64,000 nucleotides of DNA. Origin: Streptomyces sp. S.PB5. GTDB taxonomy: Bacteria; Actinomycetota; Actinomycetes; Streptomycetales; Streptomycetaceae. The stretch's first letter is position 1. Every line of letters starts with the position of its first letter. A program made the translations under genes and the position numbers. The DNA lies in assembly GCF_030403745.1 (NCBI RefSeq), contig NZ_JAQMWP010000002.1, forward strand, positions 744,001 through 808,000. Reading direction: 5' to 3'. A model generated the notes under the pieces. It was not told where the DNA came from. It saw nothing but the letters and a program-made list of their open reading frames with translations, and did no database searches. This document shows positions 28,781 through 37,384 of the stretch, piece after piece.

Positions 28781-30205
28781 GTGCCGTCGATGCTCGATGC
28801 GTGCGTGGTGGGTGCGGGACCGAACGGACTGACCGCTGCCGTGGAGCTGGCCCGCCGGGGCTTCTCCGTGGCGCTCTTCGAGGCGCGTGACACCGTCGGC
28901 GGGGGAGCCCGCACCGAGGAGCTCACCCTGCCCGGCTTCCGGCACGACCCGTGCTCCGCCGCGCACCCCCTCGGCATCAACTCCCCGGCGTTCCGCGCCC
29001 TTCCGCTGGAGCGGTACGGCCTGGAGTGGCTGCACGCCGACCTGCCCATGGCGCATCCCTTCACCGACGGCACCGCCGCCGTGCTGTCCCGCTCGGTCGC
29101 CGAGACCGCCGCCTCCTTCGGACCGCGCGACGCGGGCACGTACCGCAGGCTGGTAGAGCCGTTCCTGCCCAAGTGGGACGGTCTGGTACGGGACTTCATG
29201 TCCCTGCCGCTGACCGCGCTGCCTCGCGACCCGGTGACGCTCGCCCGCTTCGGCCTGACCGGCCTGCCCCCCTCGACCTGGCTGTTGCGCCGTTTCCGCG
29301 ACGAACGCGCCAAGGCCCTCTTCGCCGGCCTGGTCGCCCATGTCATGGCGCCCCTCTCCGGCTTCGCCACCGGCGCCATCGGTCTCGTCTTCGCGCTCGC
29401 CGCGCACGCCCGGGGCTGGCCGGTCGCCCGTGGCGGCTCCCAGTCCATCTCCGACGCCCTCGCGGACTACCTCAAGGACCTCGGCGGCGGCATCCACACC
29501 GACTACGAGGTCAAGCGCCTCGACGACCTGCCGCCCGCCCGCTCGTACATCTTCGACACCTCACCCACCGCCCTGGCCCGCATCGCCGGGTTCGGCAGCT
29601 ACTACGACGGCTACCGGTACGGCCCCGGCGTCTTCAAGGTCGACTACGCGCTCGACGGCCCGGTGCCCTGGACCGCGCCCGAGGCCCGCACCGCCGGCAC
29701 CGTGCAGATCGGCGCAAGCAGCGCGGAGATCGGCACCGCCCTGCGCGCGGCCTCCCGGGAGAACAGGGCTCCCGACAAGCCGTTCATGATCACCGTGCAG
29801 CCCAGCGTCATGGATCCCACCCGGGCCCCCGAGGGCCAGCAGGTCTTCTGGGCCTACGGCCATGTCCCGAGTGGCTGGACCGGCGACCTCACCGACGCCA
29901 TCGAGCGCCAACTGGAGCGTTTCGCCCCCGGGTTCCGCGACCTGGTCCTGGCCCGCGCGACCGCCGGACCACCCGAACTGGCCGCCCGCAACGCCAACTA
30001 CGTCGGCGGCGACATCGGCTCCGGCGCGGTCACCGGCCTGCAGATCCTGCTGCGCCCCAGACTCTCCCTGTCCCCGTACGGCACCCCGCACCCGGCCGTC
30101 TTCATCTGCTCGTCGGCCACCCCGCCCGGCCCCGGCGTGCACGGCATGTCCGGGCACAACGCGGCGAAGGCGGTCTGGCGCAGGCTCCGGCAGACATCGG
30201 GCTGA
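28781..30205 (+). CDS. FAD-dependent NAD(P)-binding oxidoreductase (phytoene-desaturase-like)
   Basis: A 474-residue flavoprotein with an N-terminal Rossmann motif [19 protein letters not shown] (about residues 7-25) and [14 protein letters not shown]. The C-terminal FAD signature appears as [19 protein letters not shown]. It belongs to the phytoene desaturase / amine-oxidase group often found in actinobacteria without carotenoid genes nearby. No carotenoid or isoprenoid genes are adjacent, so the substrate is unknown. The GTG at 28781 and the ATG at 28790 are both possible starts; each has an AAGG-type site upstream. It is followed 18 bp later by the macro-domain gene. Confidence 0.85.
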   Translation: MPSMLDACVVGAGPNGLTAAVELARRGFSVALFEARDTVGGGARTEELTLPGFRHDPCSAAHPLGINSPAFRALPLERYGLEWLHADLPMAHPFTDGTAAVLSRSVAETAASFGPRDAGTYRRLVEPFLPKWDGLVRDFMSLPLTALPRDPVTLARFGLTGLPPSTWLLRRFRDERAKALFAGLVAHVMAPLSGFATGAIGLVFALAAHARGWPVARGGSQSISDALADYLKDLGGGIHTDYEVKRLDDLPPARSYIFDTSPTALARIAGFGSYYDGYRYGPGVFKVDYALDGPVPWTAPEARTAGTVQIGASSAEIGTALRAASRENRAPDKPFMITVQPSVMDPTRAPEGQQVFWAYGHVPSGWTGDLTDAIERQLERFAPGFRDLVLARATAGPPELAARNANYVGGDIGSGAVTGLQILLRPRLSLSPYGTPHPAVFICSSATPPGPGVHGMSGHNAAKAVWRRLRQTSG

Positions 30206-30223
30206 GGCACGAGGTAGGCAGAC

Positions 30224-30733
30224 ATGACCACCATCACGCTCGTCCAGGGCGACATCACCCGAGAGACCGCCGACGCCATCGTCAACGCGGCGAACTCCTC
30301 CCTGCTCGGCGGCGGAGGCGTCGACGGTGCCATCCACCGCCGCGGCGGCCCGGCGATCCTGGAGGAGTGCCGCAAGCTCCGCGCCTCACACCACGGCAAG
30401 GGCCTGCAAACCGGCCGAGCGGTCGCCACGACGGCGGGCAATCTCGACGCCCGCTGGGTCATCCACACCGTCGGCCCCGTCTACAGCCGCTCCGAGGACC
30501 GCTCCGGCCTCCTCGCCTCCTGCTACCGCGAGTCCCTGCGGGTGGCCGACGAACTCGGCGCCCGCACGGTCGCGTTCCCGGCCGTCTCCACCGGTGTGTA
30601 CCGCTGGCCGATGGAGGACGCGGCCCGTATCGCCGTGGAGACGGTACGGGCGACGGAGACAGCGGTCGAAGAGGTCAGGTTCGTGCTCTTCGACGAACGG
30701 GCCTACGGGGTGTTCGCCGCTCAGGTGGGCTGA
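30224..30733 (+). CDS. Macro-domain ADP-ribose hydrolase (YmdB-like)
   Basis: A 169-residue single macro domain. QGDITRETADAIVNAANSS and GGGGVDGAIHRRGG form the ADP-ribose pocket, with the catalytic Asn/Asp region of MacroD/YmdB enzymes, and FPAVSTGVYRWPMEDAA forms the second loop. It likely removes O-acetyl-ADP-ribose or mono-ADP-ribose from proteins. It is 18 bp after the FAD oxidoreductase gene and probably co-transcribed. A sirtuin, a Nudix hydrolase and an ADP-ribosylglycohydrolase occur later in the window. Confidence 0.92.
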   Translation: MTTITLVQGDITRETADAIVNAANSSLLGGGGVDGAIHRRGGPAILEECRKLRASHHGKGLQTGRAVATTAGNLDARWVIHTVGPVYSRSEDRSGLLASCYRESLRVADELGARTVAFPAVSTGVYRWPMEDAARIAVETVRATETAVEEVRFVLFDERAYGVFAAQVG

Positions 30734-30785
30734 CACGTCGGCTCGACCGCCCGGCACCCAGGACGGCCCAGCCGACGAAACCCCA

Positions 30786-31345
30786 CTACGGAACAGGCAC
30801 CGCCGGAAGCTGCGGCAGGCCGCCGCCGAGCAGCCCGGTGACCAGCCCCAGCACCGGGGACAGCAACCCGGTCACCGCGTTCAGCACCCCGCCGAGGTCC
30901 AGCGAGGCCAGCGCGCTGATCAGGCCCTGGACCGCGGAGGCGAGGGAGGCCAGCAGGCCTCCGACGGGGTCGGCCGCCTGGGCCACGGACCGGTCGCCGG
31001 ACCTGTCCAGCTGCCGCAGGCGCTCCTGGACGTCGGCGTTCCAGGCCTGGAGCTCCTTCGCGTACGCGGCGGCCGCCTCCGGGGCGAGCCGGGTACCGTC
31101 CGCCTCGCCGAGGTCCGCCACCGTGTCGAGGAGGGGTGCCAGAGCGCTGTCGTGGTCGAGGAGCGTGTCCGTCTCGGCGCCGGAGAGCAGGGCGGCCTCG
31201 GTGATGCTCAGGCCCGGCACTGCCCGGCCCGCGTCGCCGACGGTGGCGGCTGTACCGGCCGGGCCGCGAGGATCAGCGCGGCGCAGACCAGGGGCGGCGC
31301 GAGGAGGCCGCGGGAGACAAGGGCGCGCCTTGAGTTCCTTTCGAA
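30786..31345 (-). pseudogene. Secreted helical protein, frameshifted pseudogene
   Basis: The body of the protein (ITEAALLSGAETDTLLDHDSALAPLLDTVADL, QAWNADVQERL, and a glycine/leucine-rich tail ending LPAVPVP) reads in one minus-strand frame down to 30786. Its signal peptide (VSRGLLAPPLVCAALILAA) reads in a different frame upstream. One extra base in the GCGGCCC tract near 31258-31268 would join them as ALILAGPAGTAATVG. In addition, no start codon exists at the expected place about seven bases after AAAGGA near 31340. Two lesions argue for a true pseudogene rather than one read error. Confidence 0.65.
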
Positions 31346-31776
31346 AGCGCCAGCAGCAGCTGGAAGCTCGCTGCTCTTGCGCCCACGGTGGGAACCGCCC
31401 CGACACCCCGCAAACCGATCACACCGCCCGCACGCGCCCGGCCGTCCCGCGGCGGAGACGCCGACCAGGGTCTTTGCCGTGGAGCCCGGCTCCTTACGGG
31501 TGTCAGCCCCGCGTCCCGCCGTCAGAGGGTGTCGCTCAGCCGCACACCGGCACCAGCACGGCGAGCCGATCCACATGTTCACGGCACCCGTGCGCCACCT
31601 CTTCCGCAGCTCCGCTGCGGTACACGACCAGCCATGACCTACGACCAGCCACGACAGCGCCGCAGCCGACCGGCACCCCCTCGCCGCACTTCCAGCGGAG
31701 CGCCCGGCGTCCGGGTGCACCTCGGCCGTGCCCGCCGGATCATGGAACCCCCAGTCCAGGCGAACGGGAGGTTCCA
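31346..31776. other. 431-bp gene-free stretch, divergent promoter region
   Basis: The stretch lies between the pseudogene 5' end and the SpoIIE phosphatase start. Open frames here are continuations of neighbours and lack ribosome sites. GGGAGG (about 31766-31771) just before the GTG at 31777 is the ribosome site of the phosphatase. Nothing else recognised. Confidence 0.55.
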
Positions 31777-33525
31777 GTGGGGCCGGACTCCGCCCTCCCG
31801 CGGACCTTGCTGTCCGAGGACGTCGAGACGCTGCTGGCGGGTGCGACGGCCGAGCTGGGGCGTGAGTACCGGGTGCTGCGGGAGATCGTCGAGGGCGGGG
31901 CGGCGGCCGTCGCGGTCCTCGACACGCGGCTGCGCTATGTGTACGTCAACCCGCACATGGCCCGGATCGTCGGCGTACCCGCCGAGGAGCAGCTCGGACG
32001 CAACCTCGCCGAGATCATCCCCGGGGTGGAGCGGCCCGAGGAGGTGCCGCTGGCGGTGCTGCGGGACGGCAGACCGCGCGATGTCCTCATCGCCGGGAAC
32101 ATGGGCACGGGCGACGGCCGCAAGGAGCGCGAGTGGCACAGCACGTACCACCGTCTGAAGAACGACCACGGTGAGATCGTCGGACTCGTCGCCATCGGGG
32201 TGGAGGTCACCGAGCCGCGCCGCTACCTCAACGAACTGGAGCGCACCCACGGCCGGATGGCCATGCTGCACGCGGCCACCCTGCGGATCGGCACCACGCT
32301 GGACCTGAGCACCACCTGCCAGGAGCTCACCGACTTCGTCGTACGGGATCTCGCGGACGGCGCCTCGGTCGAACTGGTCGTCGAGAACGAGTCCGTACAC
32401 CCGCGCCCCTCTCCGTCGGCCGGGGTGATGCGGATGCGGCGGGCCGCGGTGAGCGTCCGCCCGGAGCTCGCGGTGCGGCTGGGCGGCCTTGCGGGCCCGG
32501 AGGATGTGAACGACCACGGGCCGGGGTCCCCCATGCGCCGCTGTCTGGAACGCGGGCGCCCCTTCGTGACCAGCATGCCGACCAGGGTCCGGCCGGAGAC
32601 CCGGGGCCCGTACGCGGACCGGCTGGCCCGCTACCGTGCCGCCGGCATCCACTCCACACTGGTCGTGCCCCTGCGCACCGACTCCCGCAGCGTGGGCGTC
32701 CTCGCCATGGTCAGATCCGGTTCCTCACCTGGGTTCACCGCCGAGGACGCGGTCGTCGCCCAGGAACTGGCCGGCCGCGCCTCCCACGCCATGGAACGCG
32801 CCCAGCGCTACGCCCGCGAGCACACCATGGCCCTCGAACTCCAGCGCGCCCTGCTCAGCGAGCCCACCCTCCCGCACCCGGACCTGGAGACCGCCTCCCG
32901 CTATCTCCCGGCCGACGACAGCGCGGTCGTCGGCGGCGACTGGTACGACTCCCTGGCCCTCCCGCACGGCCGCAACCTCCTGGTCATCGGCGATGTGATG
33001 GGCCACGGGGTGGAGGCGGCGGTCGCCATGAGCCACTACCGCTCCATGCTCCGCGCCCTGGCCTCCTCCGGCCTGCCCCTCCACGAGATGCTCGCCGCCG
33101 CCGACCGCATGGTCGCCGGCTCCGGCTTCGACCGCGTGGCCACCTGCCTCCTCGCCCTCGGCGACCCGGCCACCGACACCATCAGCTACGCCAACGCCGG
33201 CCACCTCCCACCCCTGCGCATCCTCCCCGACGGCCGCGTGGAACTGGTCCCGCTGTCGGCGGGCCCACCCCTGGGCACGGGGATGGGCGGCTACGAAACC
33301 GTCACCCGCCCGAGCCTCCCCGGCGGCGTCCTGCTCCTGTACACCGACGGCCTGGTCGAACGCCGGGACGAGGACATCGACACCTCCCTGCAGCGCCTGA
33401 CGGAACTGCGCCTGCAGCCCGGCGGAGACCTGGACGAGATCCTCGACGGCATCCTGGCGCACGCGGCGACCGGGGCGGCACGGGACGACATCGCGTTGCT
33501 GGCGGCTCGGGCGCGGGGGGCGTGA
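31777..33525 (+). CDS. PAS-GAF-SpoIIE PP2C phosphatase
   Basis: A 582-residue regulatory phosphatase. It has a PAS domain at about residues 25-145 (LDTRLRYVYVNPHMARIVG, then a PAC segment HRLKNDHGEIVGLVAIGVEV), a GAF domain at about 160-330, and a SpoIIE/PP2C domain at 350-575 (ADDSAVVGGDWYDSL, VIGDVMGHGVEAA, YANAGHLPPL, RDDIALL). The metal-binding Asp residues in GDWYD, GDVMGHG and DDIALL are intact. In Streptomyces such proteins dephosphorylate anti-anti-sigma factors in stress or development networks. No membrane segment, so a cytoplasmic sensor is likely. The GTG at 31777 has GGGAGG upstream; a far longer open frame upstream is not coding. Confidence 0.92.
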   Translation: MGPDSALPRTLLSEDVETLLAGATAELGREYRVLREIVEGGAAAVAVLDTRLRYVYVNPHMARIVGVPAEEQLGRNLAEIIPGVERPEEVPLAVLRDGRPRDVLIAGNMGTGDGRKEREWHSTYHRLKNDHGEIVGLVAIGVEVTEPRRYLNELERTHGRMAMLHAATLRIGTTLDLSTTCQELTDFVVRDLADGASVELVVENESVHPRPSPSAGVMRMRRAAVSVRPELAVRLGGLAGPEDVNDHGPGSPMRRCLERGRPFVTSMPTRVRPETRGPYADRLARYRAAGIHSTLVVPLRTDSRSVGVLAMVRSGSSPGFTAEDAVVAQELAGRASHAMERAQRYAREHTMALELQRALLSEPTLPHPDLETASRYLPADDSAVVGGDWYDSLALPHGRNLLVIGDVMGHGVEAAVAMSHYRSMLRALASSGLPLHEMLAAADRMVAGSGFDRVATCLLALGDPATDTISYANAGHLPPLRILPDGRVELVPLSAGPPLGTGMGGYETVTRPSLPGGVLLLYTDGLVERRDEDIDTSLQRLTELRLQPGGDLDEILDGILAHAATGAARDDIALLAARARGA

Positions 33526-33590
33526 CGGGGCTCCGTGGCGCACTCCGGAAAAGGGGCCGTCGCCTGTGTCCGGCGCGGTGCGGCACGTCG

Positions 33591-34778
33591 TCAGCGGCCT
33601 CCGGCAGCCGCCCGCCGCCGTACGCCCGCCGCCACGGCCACCGCGGGCCCGCACGCCAGCAGCACCGCCAGCACGCCGTACCCGTACGTCAACGTCGCCG
33701 CCGCGGCCACTCCCGCGACCAGCAACGGCCCGCCCGCGTCGCCCAGTTCGCGTCCCAGCTCGGCCGCGCCCATGGTCTGGCCCAGCCGTTCCGGCGGGGT
33801 CGCCGAGGCGAGGGCGGCGAAGCCCAGCGGGGTGATCAGCCCCGTGCCCGCGCCGATCAGCGCGGCGGCCGACAGGACACCCGTCAGGCCCGGCAGCATC
33901 GCGCACGCCAGGCCCGCCGCCGCGAGCAGCAGCCCCACGACGAGCCCGCCCCGCGCGGTGATCCGTCCCATGTCCAACGCCCGCCCCGCACGCGGCTGCA
34001 CGACCGCCGCACACGCCGCGAGCACCGAGACCGCGGCGCCCGTCGCCACCGTCCCGAGCCCGGCCACCGCCCCCGACACGGGCAGGAACCCCACGCCCAC
34101 CGACAGCGCGGCGGTCGCCCCGGCGAGCGCGGCCGTCGGCACGAGGAACGAAGCGTCGGCCAGCCGCCGCGCCAGATCGACGACCGTCTGCCGGGCCCGG
34201 GGCAGCGGCGGTACGACGGGTACGGCGACCAGCGCCCACACCGCCACGGACGCGCCCAGCACCGCCAGCACCGTGAACAGCAGCCGCAGCCCGCCCGCCC
34301 ACACCAGCACCCCGCCGAGCAGCGGACCCAGGGTGTAGCCGATGGACTTGTAGAAGCCGTAACTCCCGAACGCCCGCCCGTGCTTGGCCGCCGGATTGAG
34401 CCGCGCGACGAGGGCGGAGGCGGCGGGGGAGAACGCGGAGGCGGCCGCCCCCTGTCCGAGCCGCGCCGCCCACAGCCACCCCGGGCTGTCCGCGACGGCG
34501 TACAGCGCGGACGCGACGGCGAACGCCACCAGCCCGCCCAGCAGCACCGGCCGCGCCCCGATCCGGTCCGCGACCGTGCCGAACACCGGCTTCAGCAGGA
34601 CCTCGGCACCGTCGTACAGCGCGAGCAGCCCGCCCAGCACCAGCAGTGAGGTGACCGCGTCCTCCGTGTCCCCGCCGAGGTTCGCGGCGATGCCGTGCGC
34701 TCCGAACGCGGTGGTGAAACCGGCTGCGTACAGCGGCCACATCCGGCGCGCGGGCGCCGGCTCACTCGGTCGTGTCAC
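33591..34778 (-). CDS. MFS transporter in metal-resistance locus
   Basis: A 395-residue major-facilitator protein with about 12 hydrophobic segments, and VFGTVADRIGARPVLLGG as the loop 2-3 signature. The GTG at 34778 is chosen because it overlaps the end of the upstream arsR gene by 17 bp, placing both in one operon; longer upstream frames shadow arsR. The likely role is efflux of a metal chelate or toxic compound under control of the ArsR repressor. The substrate is not visible in the sequence. Confidence 0.82.
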   Translation of the reverse strand: MTRPSEPAPARRMWPLYAAGFTTAFGAHGIAANLGGDTEDAVTSLLVLGGLLALYDGAEVLLKPVFGTVADRIGARPVLLGGLVAFAVASALYAVADSPGWLWAARLGQGAAASAFSPAASALVARLNPAAKHGRAFGSYGFYKSIGYTLGPLLGGVLVWAGGLRLLFTVLAVLGASVAVWALVAVPVVPPLPRARQTVVDLARRLADASFLVPTAALAGATAALSVGVGFLPVSGAVAGLGTVATGAAVSVLAACAAVVQPRAGRALDMGRITARGGLVVGLLLAAAGLACAMLPGLTGVLSAAALIGAGTGLITPLGFAALASATPPERLGQTMGAAELGRELGDAGGPLLVAGVAAAATLTYGYGVLAVLLACGPAVAVAAGVRRRAAAGGR

Positions 34779-35118
34779 TGAGCCCCAGCCGCAGGTGTTC
34801 CACGTGGTAGACGGCCTGGTCGAGCAGTTCGGCGACATGGTGGTCGTGCAGCGTGTAGACGACCGACCGGCCACGCCGCTCACCGACGACGAGCCCCAGG
34901 TTGCGCAGCAGCCGCAGCTGGTGCGAGCACGCCGACTGCTCCATCCCCACCTCGGCCGCCAACTCCGTGGCCGGCAACGGCCCTTCGCGCAGCCGCGCCA
35001 GGATCAGCAGCCGGGACGGAGTCGAGAGGGCCTGGAGCGTGGTGGCGACCTTCGCGACATTTCCCGCGTCGAGGCGAACACGCTCCTCGGCGGTGGTGGT
35101 GACGGCTCCATGACCCAT
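34762..35118 (-). CDS. ArsR-family metal sensor repressor (NmtR-like)
   Basis: A 118-residue winged-helix repressor with the recognition helix around MEQSACSHQLRLLRNLGLV. The C-terminal helix reads DHHVAELLDQAVYHVEHL. By memory this matches the Asp/His/His/His ligand pattern of the mycobacterial Ni/Co sensor NmtR, unlike the Cys-based CmtR or ArsR sites. The ATG at 35118 has a TAAGAT -10 seven bases upstream, giving a predicted leaderless mRNA. The divergent ATPase shares its operator. I infer Ni/Co-type induction. Confidence 0.88.
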   Translation of the reverse strand: MGHGAVTTTAEERVRLDAGNVAKVATTLQALSTPSRLLILARLREGPLPATELAAEVGMEQSACSHQLRLLRNLGLVVGERRGRSVVYTLHDHHVAELLDQAVYHVEHLRLGLSDTTE

Positions 35119-35143
35119 GCGGGGTATCTTACCCATCGCACAT

Positions 35144-35171
35144 GAACAGATGAATGAGTCTTCATGTGTTC
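35144..35171. promoter_or_regulatory. ArsR operator in divergent promoter
   Basis: GAACAGATGAA (35144-35154) and TTCATGTGTTC (35161-35171) are inverted copies with one mismatch in 11 and a 6-bp spacer, the classic architecture of SmtB/ArsR operators. The site lies upstream of the arsR -10 (TAAGAT, about 35127-35132) and overlaps the proposed start region of the ATPase. Binding of the repressor here should silence both directions. Confidence 0.78.
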
Positions 35172-35175
35172 CTGT

Positions 35176-37335
35176 ATGGTGTGCCGGGTGTCAGCGACTC
35201 TTTCTCCCAGCCGTGCCCCTTCCGCCGTTCCCGCGGCCACCCGTCCCCGCCGTACGCGCGTCCTCGCCCTGCCGGAGGCGCGGTGGGCGCTGACGGCGAC
35301 GATCGCGTTTCTGGCGGGCCTGCTGCTGGACACCGTCGCCGGTGGCCCGTCGTGGGTGTACGGGCTTCTGTATGCAGTCGCCTATGCGGCGGGTGGCTGG
35401 GAGCCCGCGCTGGAGGGGCTGCGCGCGCTGCGCGAGCGAACCCTCGACGTCGACCTGCTGATGATCGTCGCGGCCCTCGGGGCGGCGGCCATCGGCCAGG
35501 TCCTCGACGGCGCCCTGCTCATCGTCATCTTCGCGACGTCCGGAGCCCTGGAGGCCCTGGCGACGGCCCGCACCGCGGATTCGGTGCGGGGGCTGCTGGA
35601 CCTCGCACCGACCACCGCGACGCGCGTCACGGGTGACGAGGGCGGGAGCGGCGACGGAGGCCGAGGCGGGAACGGGAACGGGGACGGGGGCGGCTGTGCC
35701 GAGGAGACCGTCCCGACGGCCGAACTCGCCGTCGGTGACGTCCTGTTGATCCGCCCGGGCGAACGCATCGGCGCCGACGGCCGCGTCCTGGACGGCGTCA
35801 GCGAGGCCGACCAGGCCACCATCACCGGCGAACCGCTGCCGGTCGTCAAGCGCCCCGGCGACGAGGTCTTCGCCGGCACCCTCAACGGCACCGGTGCCCT
35901 GCGCGTCCGCGTCGAACGCGACCCCGCCGACTCCGTCATCGCCCGCATCGTGACGCTGGTCGAGGAGGCGTCCCGCACCAAGGCGCCGACCCAGCTGTTC
36001 ATCGAGAAGATCGAACAGCGGTACGCGGTGGCCGTGGTGGCGGCCACGCTCGCCGTCTTCGGCGTCCCCCTCGCCTTCGGCGCCGACCTCACCGATGCGC
36101 TGCTGAGGGCGATGACCTTCATGATCGTCGCCTCCCCGTGCGCGGTCGTACTCGCCACGATGCCGCCGCTGCTGTCGGCCATCGCCAACGCCGGGCGGCA
36201 CGGTGTGCTGGTCAAGTCGGCGGTGGCGATGGAGCGGCTGGGGGAGATCGACGTGACCGCCCTCGACAAGACGGGGACGCTGACGGAGGGGACGCCGGAG
36301 GTGACGGACGTACGGCCGCTGCCGGGCTCCGGTCTGGATGCGGACGCGCTGCTCGCGCTGGCCGCCGCGGCCGAACATCCCAGCGAGCACCCGCTGGCCC
36401 GGGCGATCGTGGGGGCCGCGCGGGGGAGGGGCCTGCGGATCGCGGCCGCGGAGGACTTCTCGGCGGAACCGGGGCGTGGGGTCACGGCTGTGGTCGAAGG
36501 GCGTGTGGTGAGGGTGGGGCGGGCGGAGGCCTCTGGTGGCGGTGTGGGCGATGCCGACGGTAGGGAGTACGCCGTCGGCATGGTGAAGACGGACGACTGT
36601 ATGCACTCGGTCGCCGACCGTATGCAAGAGGCCGCAGATCGTATGCACACTACGCCCGCCCCGGCCACCACCCCCGAAGCCGCCTCCGCCCCCGCCCCCG
36701 ACGGCGCCACCGTCGTCCTCGTCACCTGCGACACCACCCCCGTAGGCACCCTCACCCTCACCGACCGCCTCCGCCCCGCGGCCCCCGCCGCAGCCAACGC
36801 CCTGACCGCCCTCACCGGCACCACCCCCGTCCTGCTCACCGGCGACAACGCCTCCGCCGCCGCCCGCGTCGCCGCGGCCACCGGCATCACCGACGTCCGC
36901 GCGGACCTCCTCCCCGAGGACAAGGTGAACGCCGTACGCGGTATGCAGGACGCGGGCCGCAAGGTGCTGTTCGTCGGTGACGGCGTCAACGACGCCCCCG
37001 CCCTCGCCGCCGCGCACTCCGGCATCGCGATGGGCCGGGCCGGGTCCGACCTGGCGCTGGAGACGGCGGACGCGGTCGTCGTGCGGGACGAGCTGGCGGC
37101 CGTACCGGCGGTGGTACGACTGTCCCGGGCCGCCCGTCGCCTCGTCCTGCAGAATCTCGTCATCGCGGGGACATGCATCGCCGTGCTCGTGGTGTGGGAC
37201 CTGGCCGGACACCTCCCCCTCCCGCTCGGCGTCGCAGGCCACGAGGGGTCGACCGTGCTGGTCGGGCTGAACGGGCTGCGGCTGCTGCGCGAGAAGGCCT
37301 GGCGATCCGGGGCGGCGCAGGAAGCGCGAGGTTGA
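35176..37335 (+). CDS. P1B-4-type heavy-metal ATPase (Co/Ni/Fe efflux class)
   Basis: A P-type ATPase of about 720 residues. Motifs: TGEP in the actuator domain, DKTGT phosphorylation site, GDGVNDAPAL hinge. The membrane metal site is SPC in IVASPCAVVLATM, not CPC, and TM8 carries HEGSTVLVGLNGLRLL. SPC with HEGGT-like TM8 defines the P1B-4 (CoaT/CtpD/CtpJ) group, which exports Co2+, Ni2+ or Fe2+. There is no N-terminal metal-binding domain. Two insertions are unusual: a glycine-rich loop (about residues 155-175) in the actuator domain and a 7-residue repeat at 36595-36657 in the nucleotide domain. In-frame ATG codons at 35164 and 35176 are both possible; 35164 lies inside the operator, so I favour 35176. 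Confidence 0.9.
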   Translation: MVCRVSATLSPSRAPSAVPAATRPRRTRVLALPEARWALTATIAFLAGLLLDTVAGGPSWVYGLLYAVAYAAGGWEPALEGLRALRERTLDVDLLMIVAALGAAAIGQVLDGALLIVIFATSGALEALATARTADSVRGLLDLAPTTATRVTGDEGGSGDGGRGGNGNGDGGGCAEETVPTAELAVGDVLLIRPGERIGADGRVLDGVSEADQATITGEPLPVVKRPGDEVFAGTLNGTGALRVRVERDPADSVIARIVTLVEEASRTKAPTQLFIEKIEQRYAVAVVAATLAVFGVPLAFGADLTDALLRAMTFMIVASPCAVVLATMPPLLSAIANAGRHGVLVKSAVAMERLGEIDVTALDKTGTLTEGTPEVTDVRPLPGSGLDADALLALAAAAEHPSEHPLARAIVGAARGRGLRIAAAEDFSAEPGRGVTAVVEGRVVRVGRAEASGGGVGDADGREYAVGMVKTDDCMHSVADRMQEAADRMHTTPAPATTPEAASAPAPDGATVVLVTCDTTPVGTLTLTDRLRPAAPAAANALTALTGTTPVLLTGDNASAAARVAAATGITDVRADLLPEDKVNAVRGMQDAGRKVLFVGDGVNDAPALAAAHSGIAMGRAGSDLALETADAVVVRDELAAVPAVVRLSRAARRLVLQNLVIAGTCIAVLVVWDLAGHLPLPLGVAGHEGSTVLVGLNGLRLLREKAWRSGAAQEARG
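36595..36657 (+). repeat. Three 21-bp repeats encoding DxM(H/Q) heptads inside the ATPase gene
   Basis: GAC-TGT-ATG-CAC, GAC-CGT-ATG-CAA and GAT-CGT-ATG-CAC begin three adjacent 21-bp units (36595-36615, 36616-36636, 36637-36657). They encode DCMHSVA, DRMQEAA and DRMHTTP in an insertion of the nucleotide-binding domain. The units are less GC-biased than the rest of the gene. Met, His, Asp and Cys side chains could coordinate metal. Confidence 0.8.
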
Positions 37336-37384
37336 TGTCGGATTCTCGCCAGCCCGGGACCGGTGGCTGCACCATGCTGGTCGT

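Noticed and set aside
28951..33525. A 1524-codon open frame spanning from the FAD oxidoreductase to the SpoIIE phosphatase, suggesting a giant fusion protein
   Set aside because: Up to about 31770 it is an alternate frame of other genes and non-coding DNA, rich in Arg/Pro/Gly as GC-rich shadow frames are. The real protein starts at GTG 31777 with a ribosome site.
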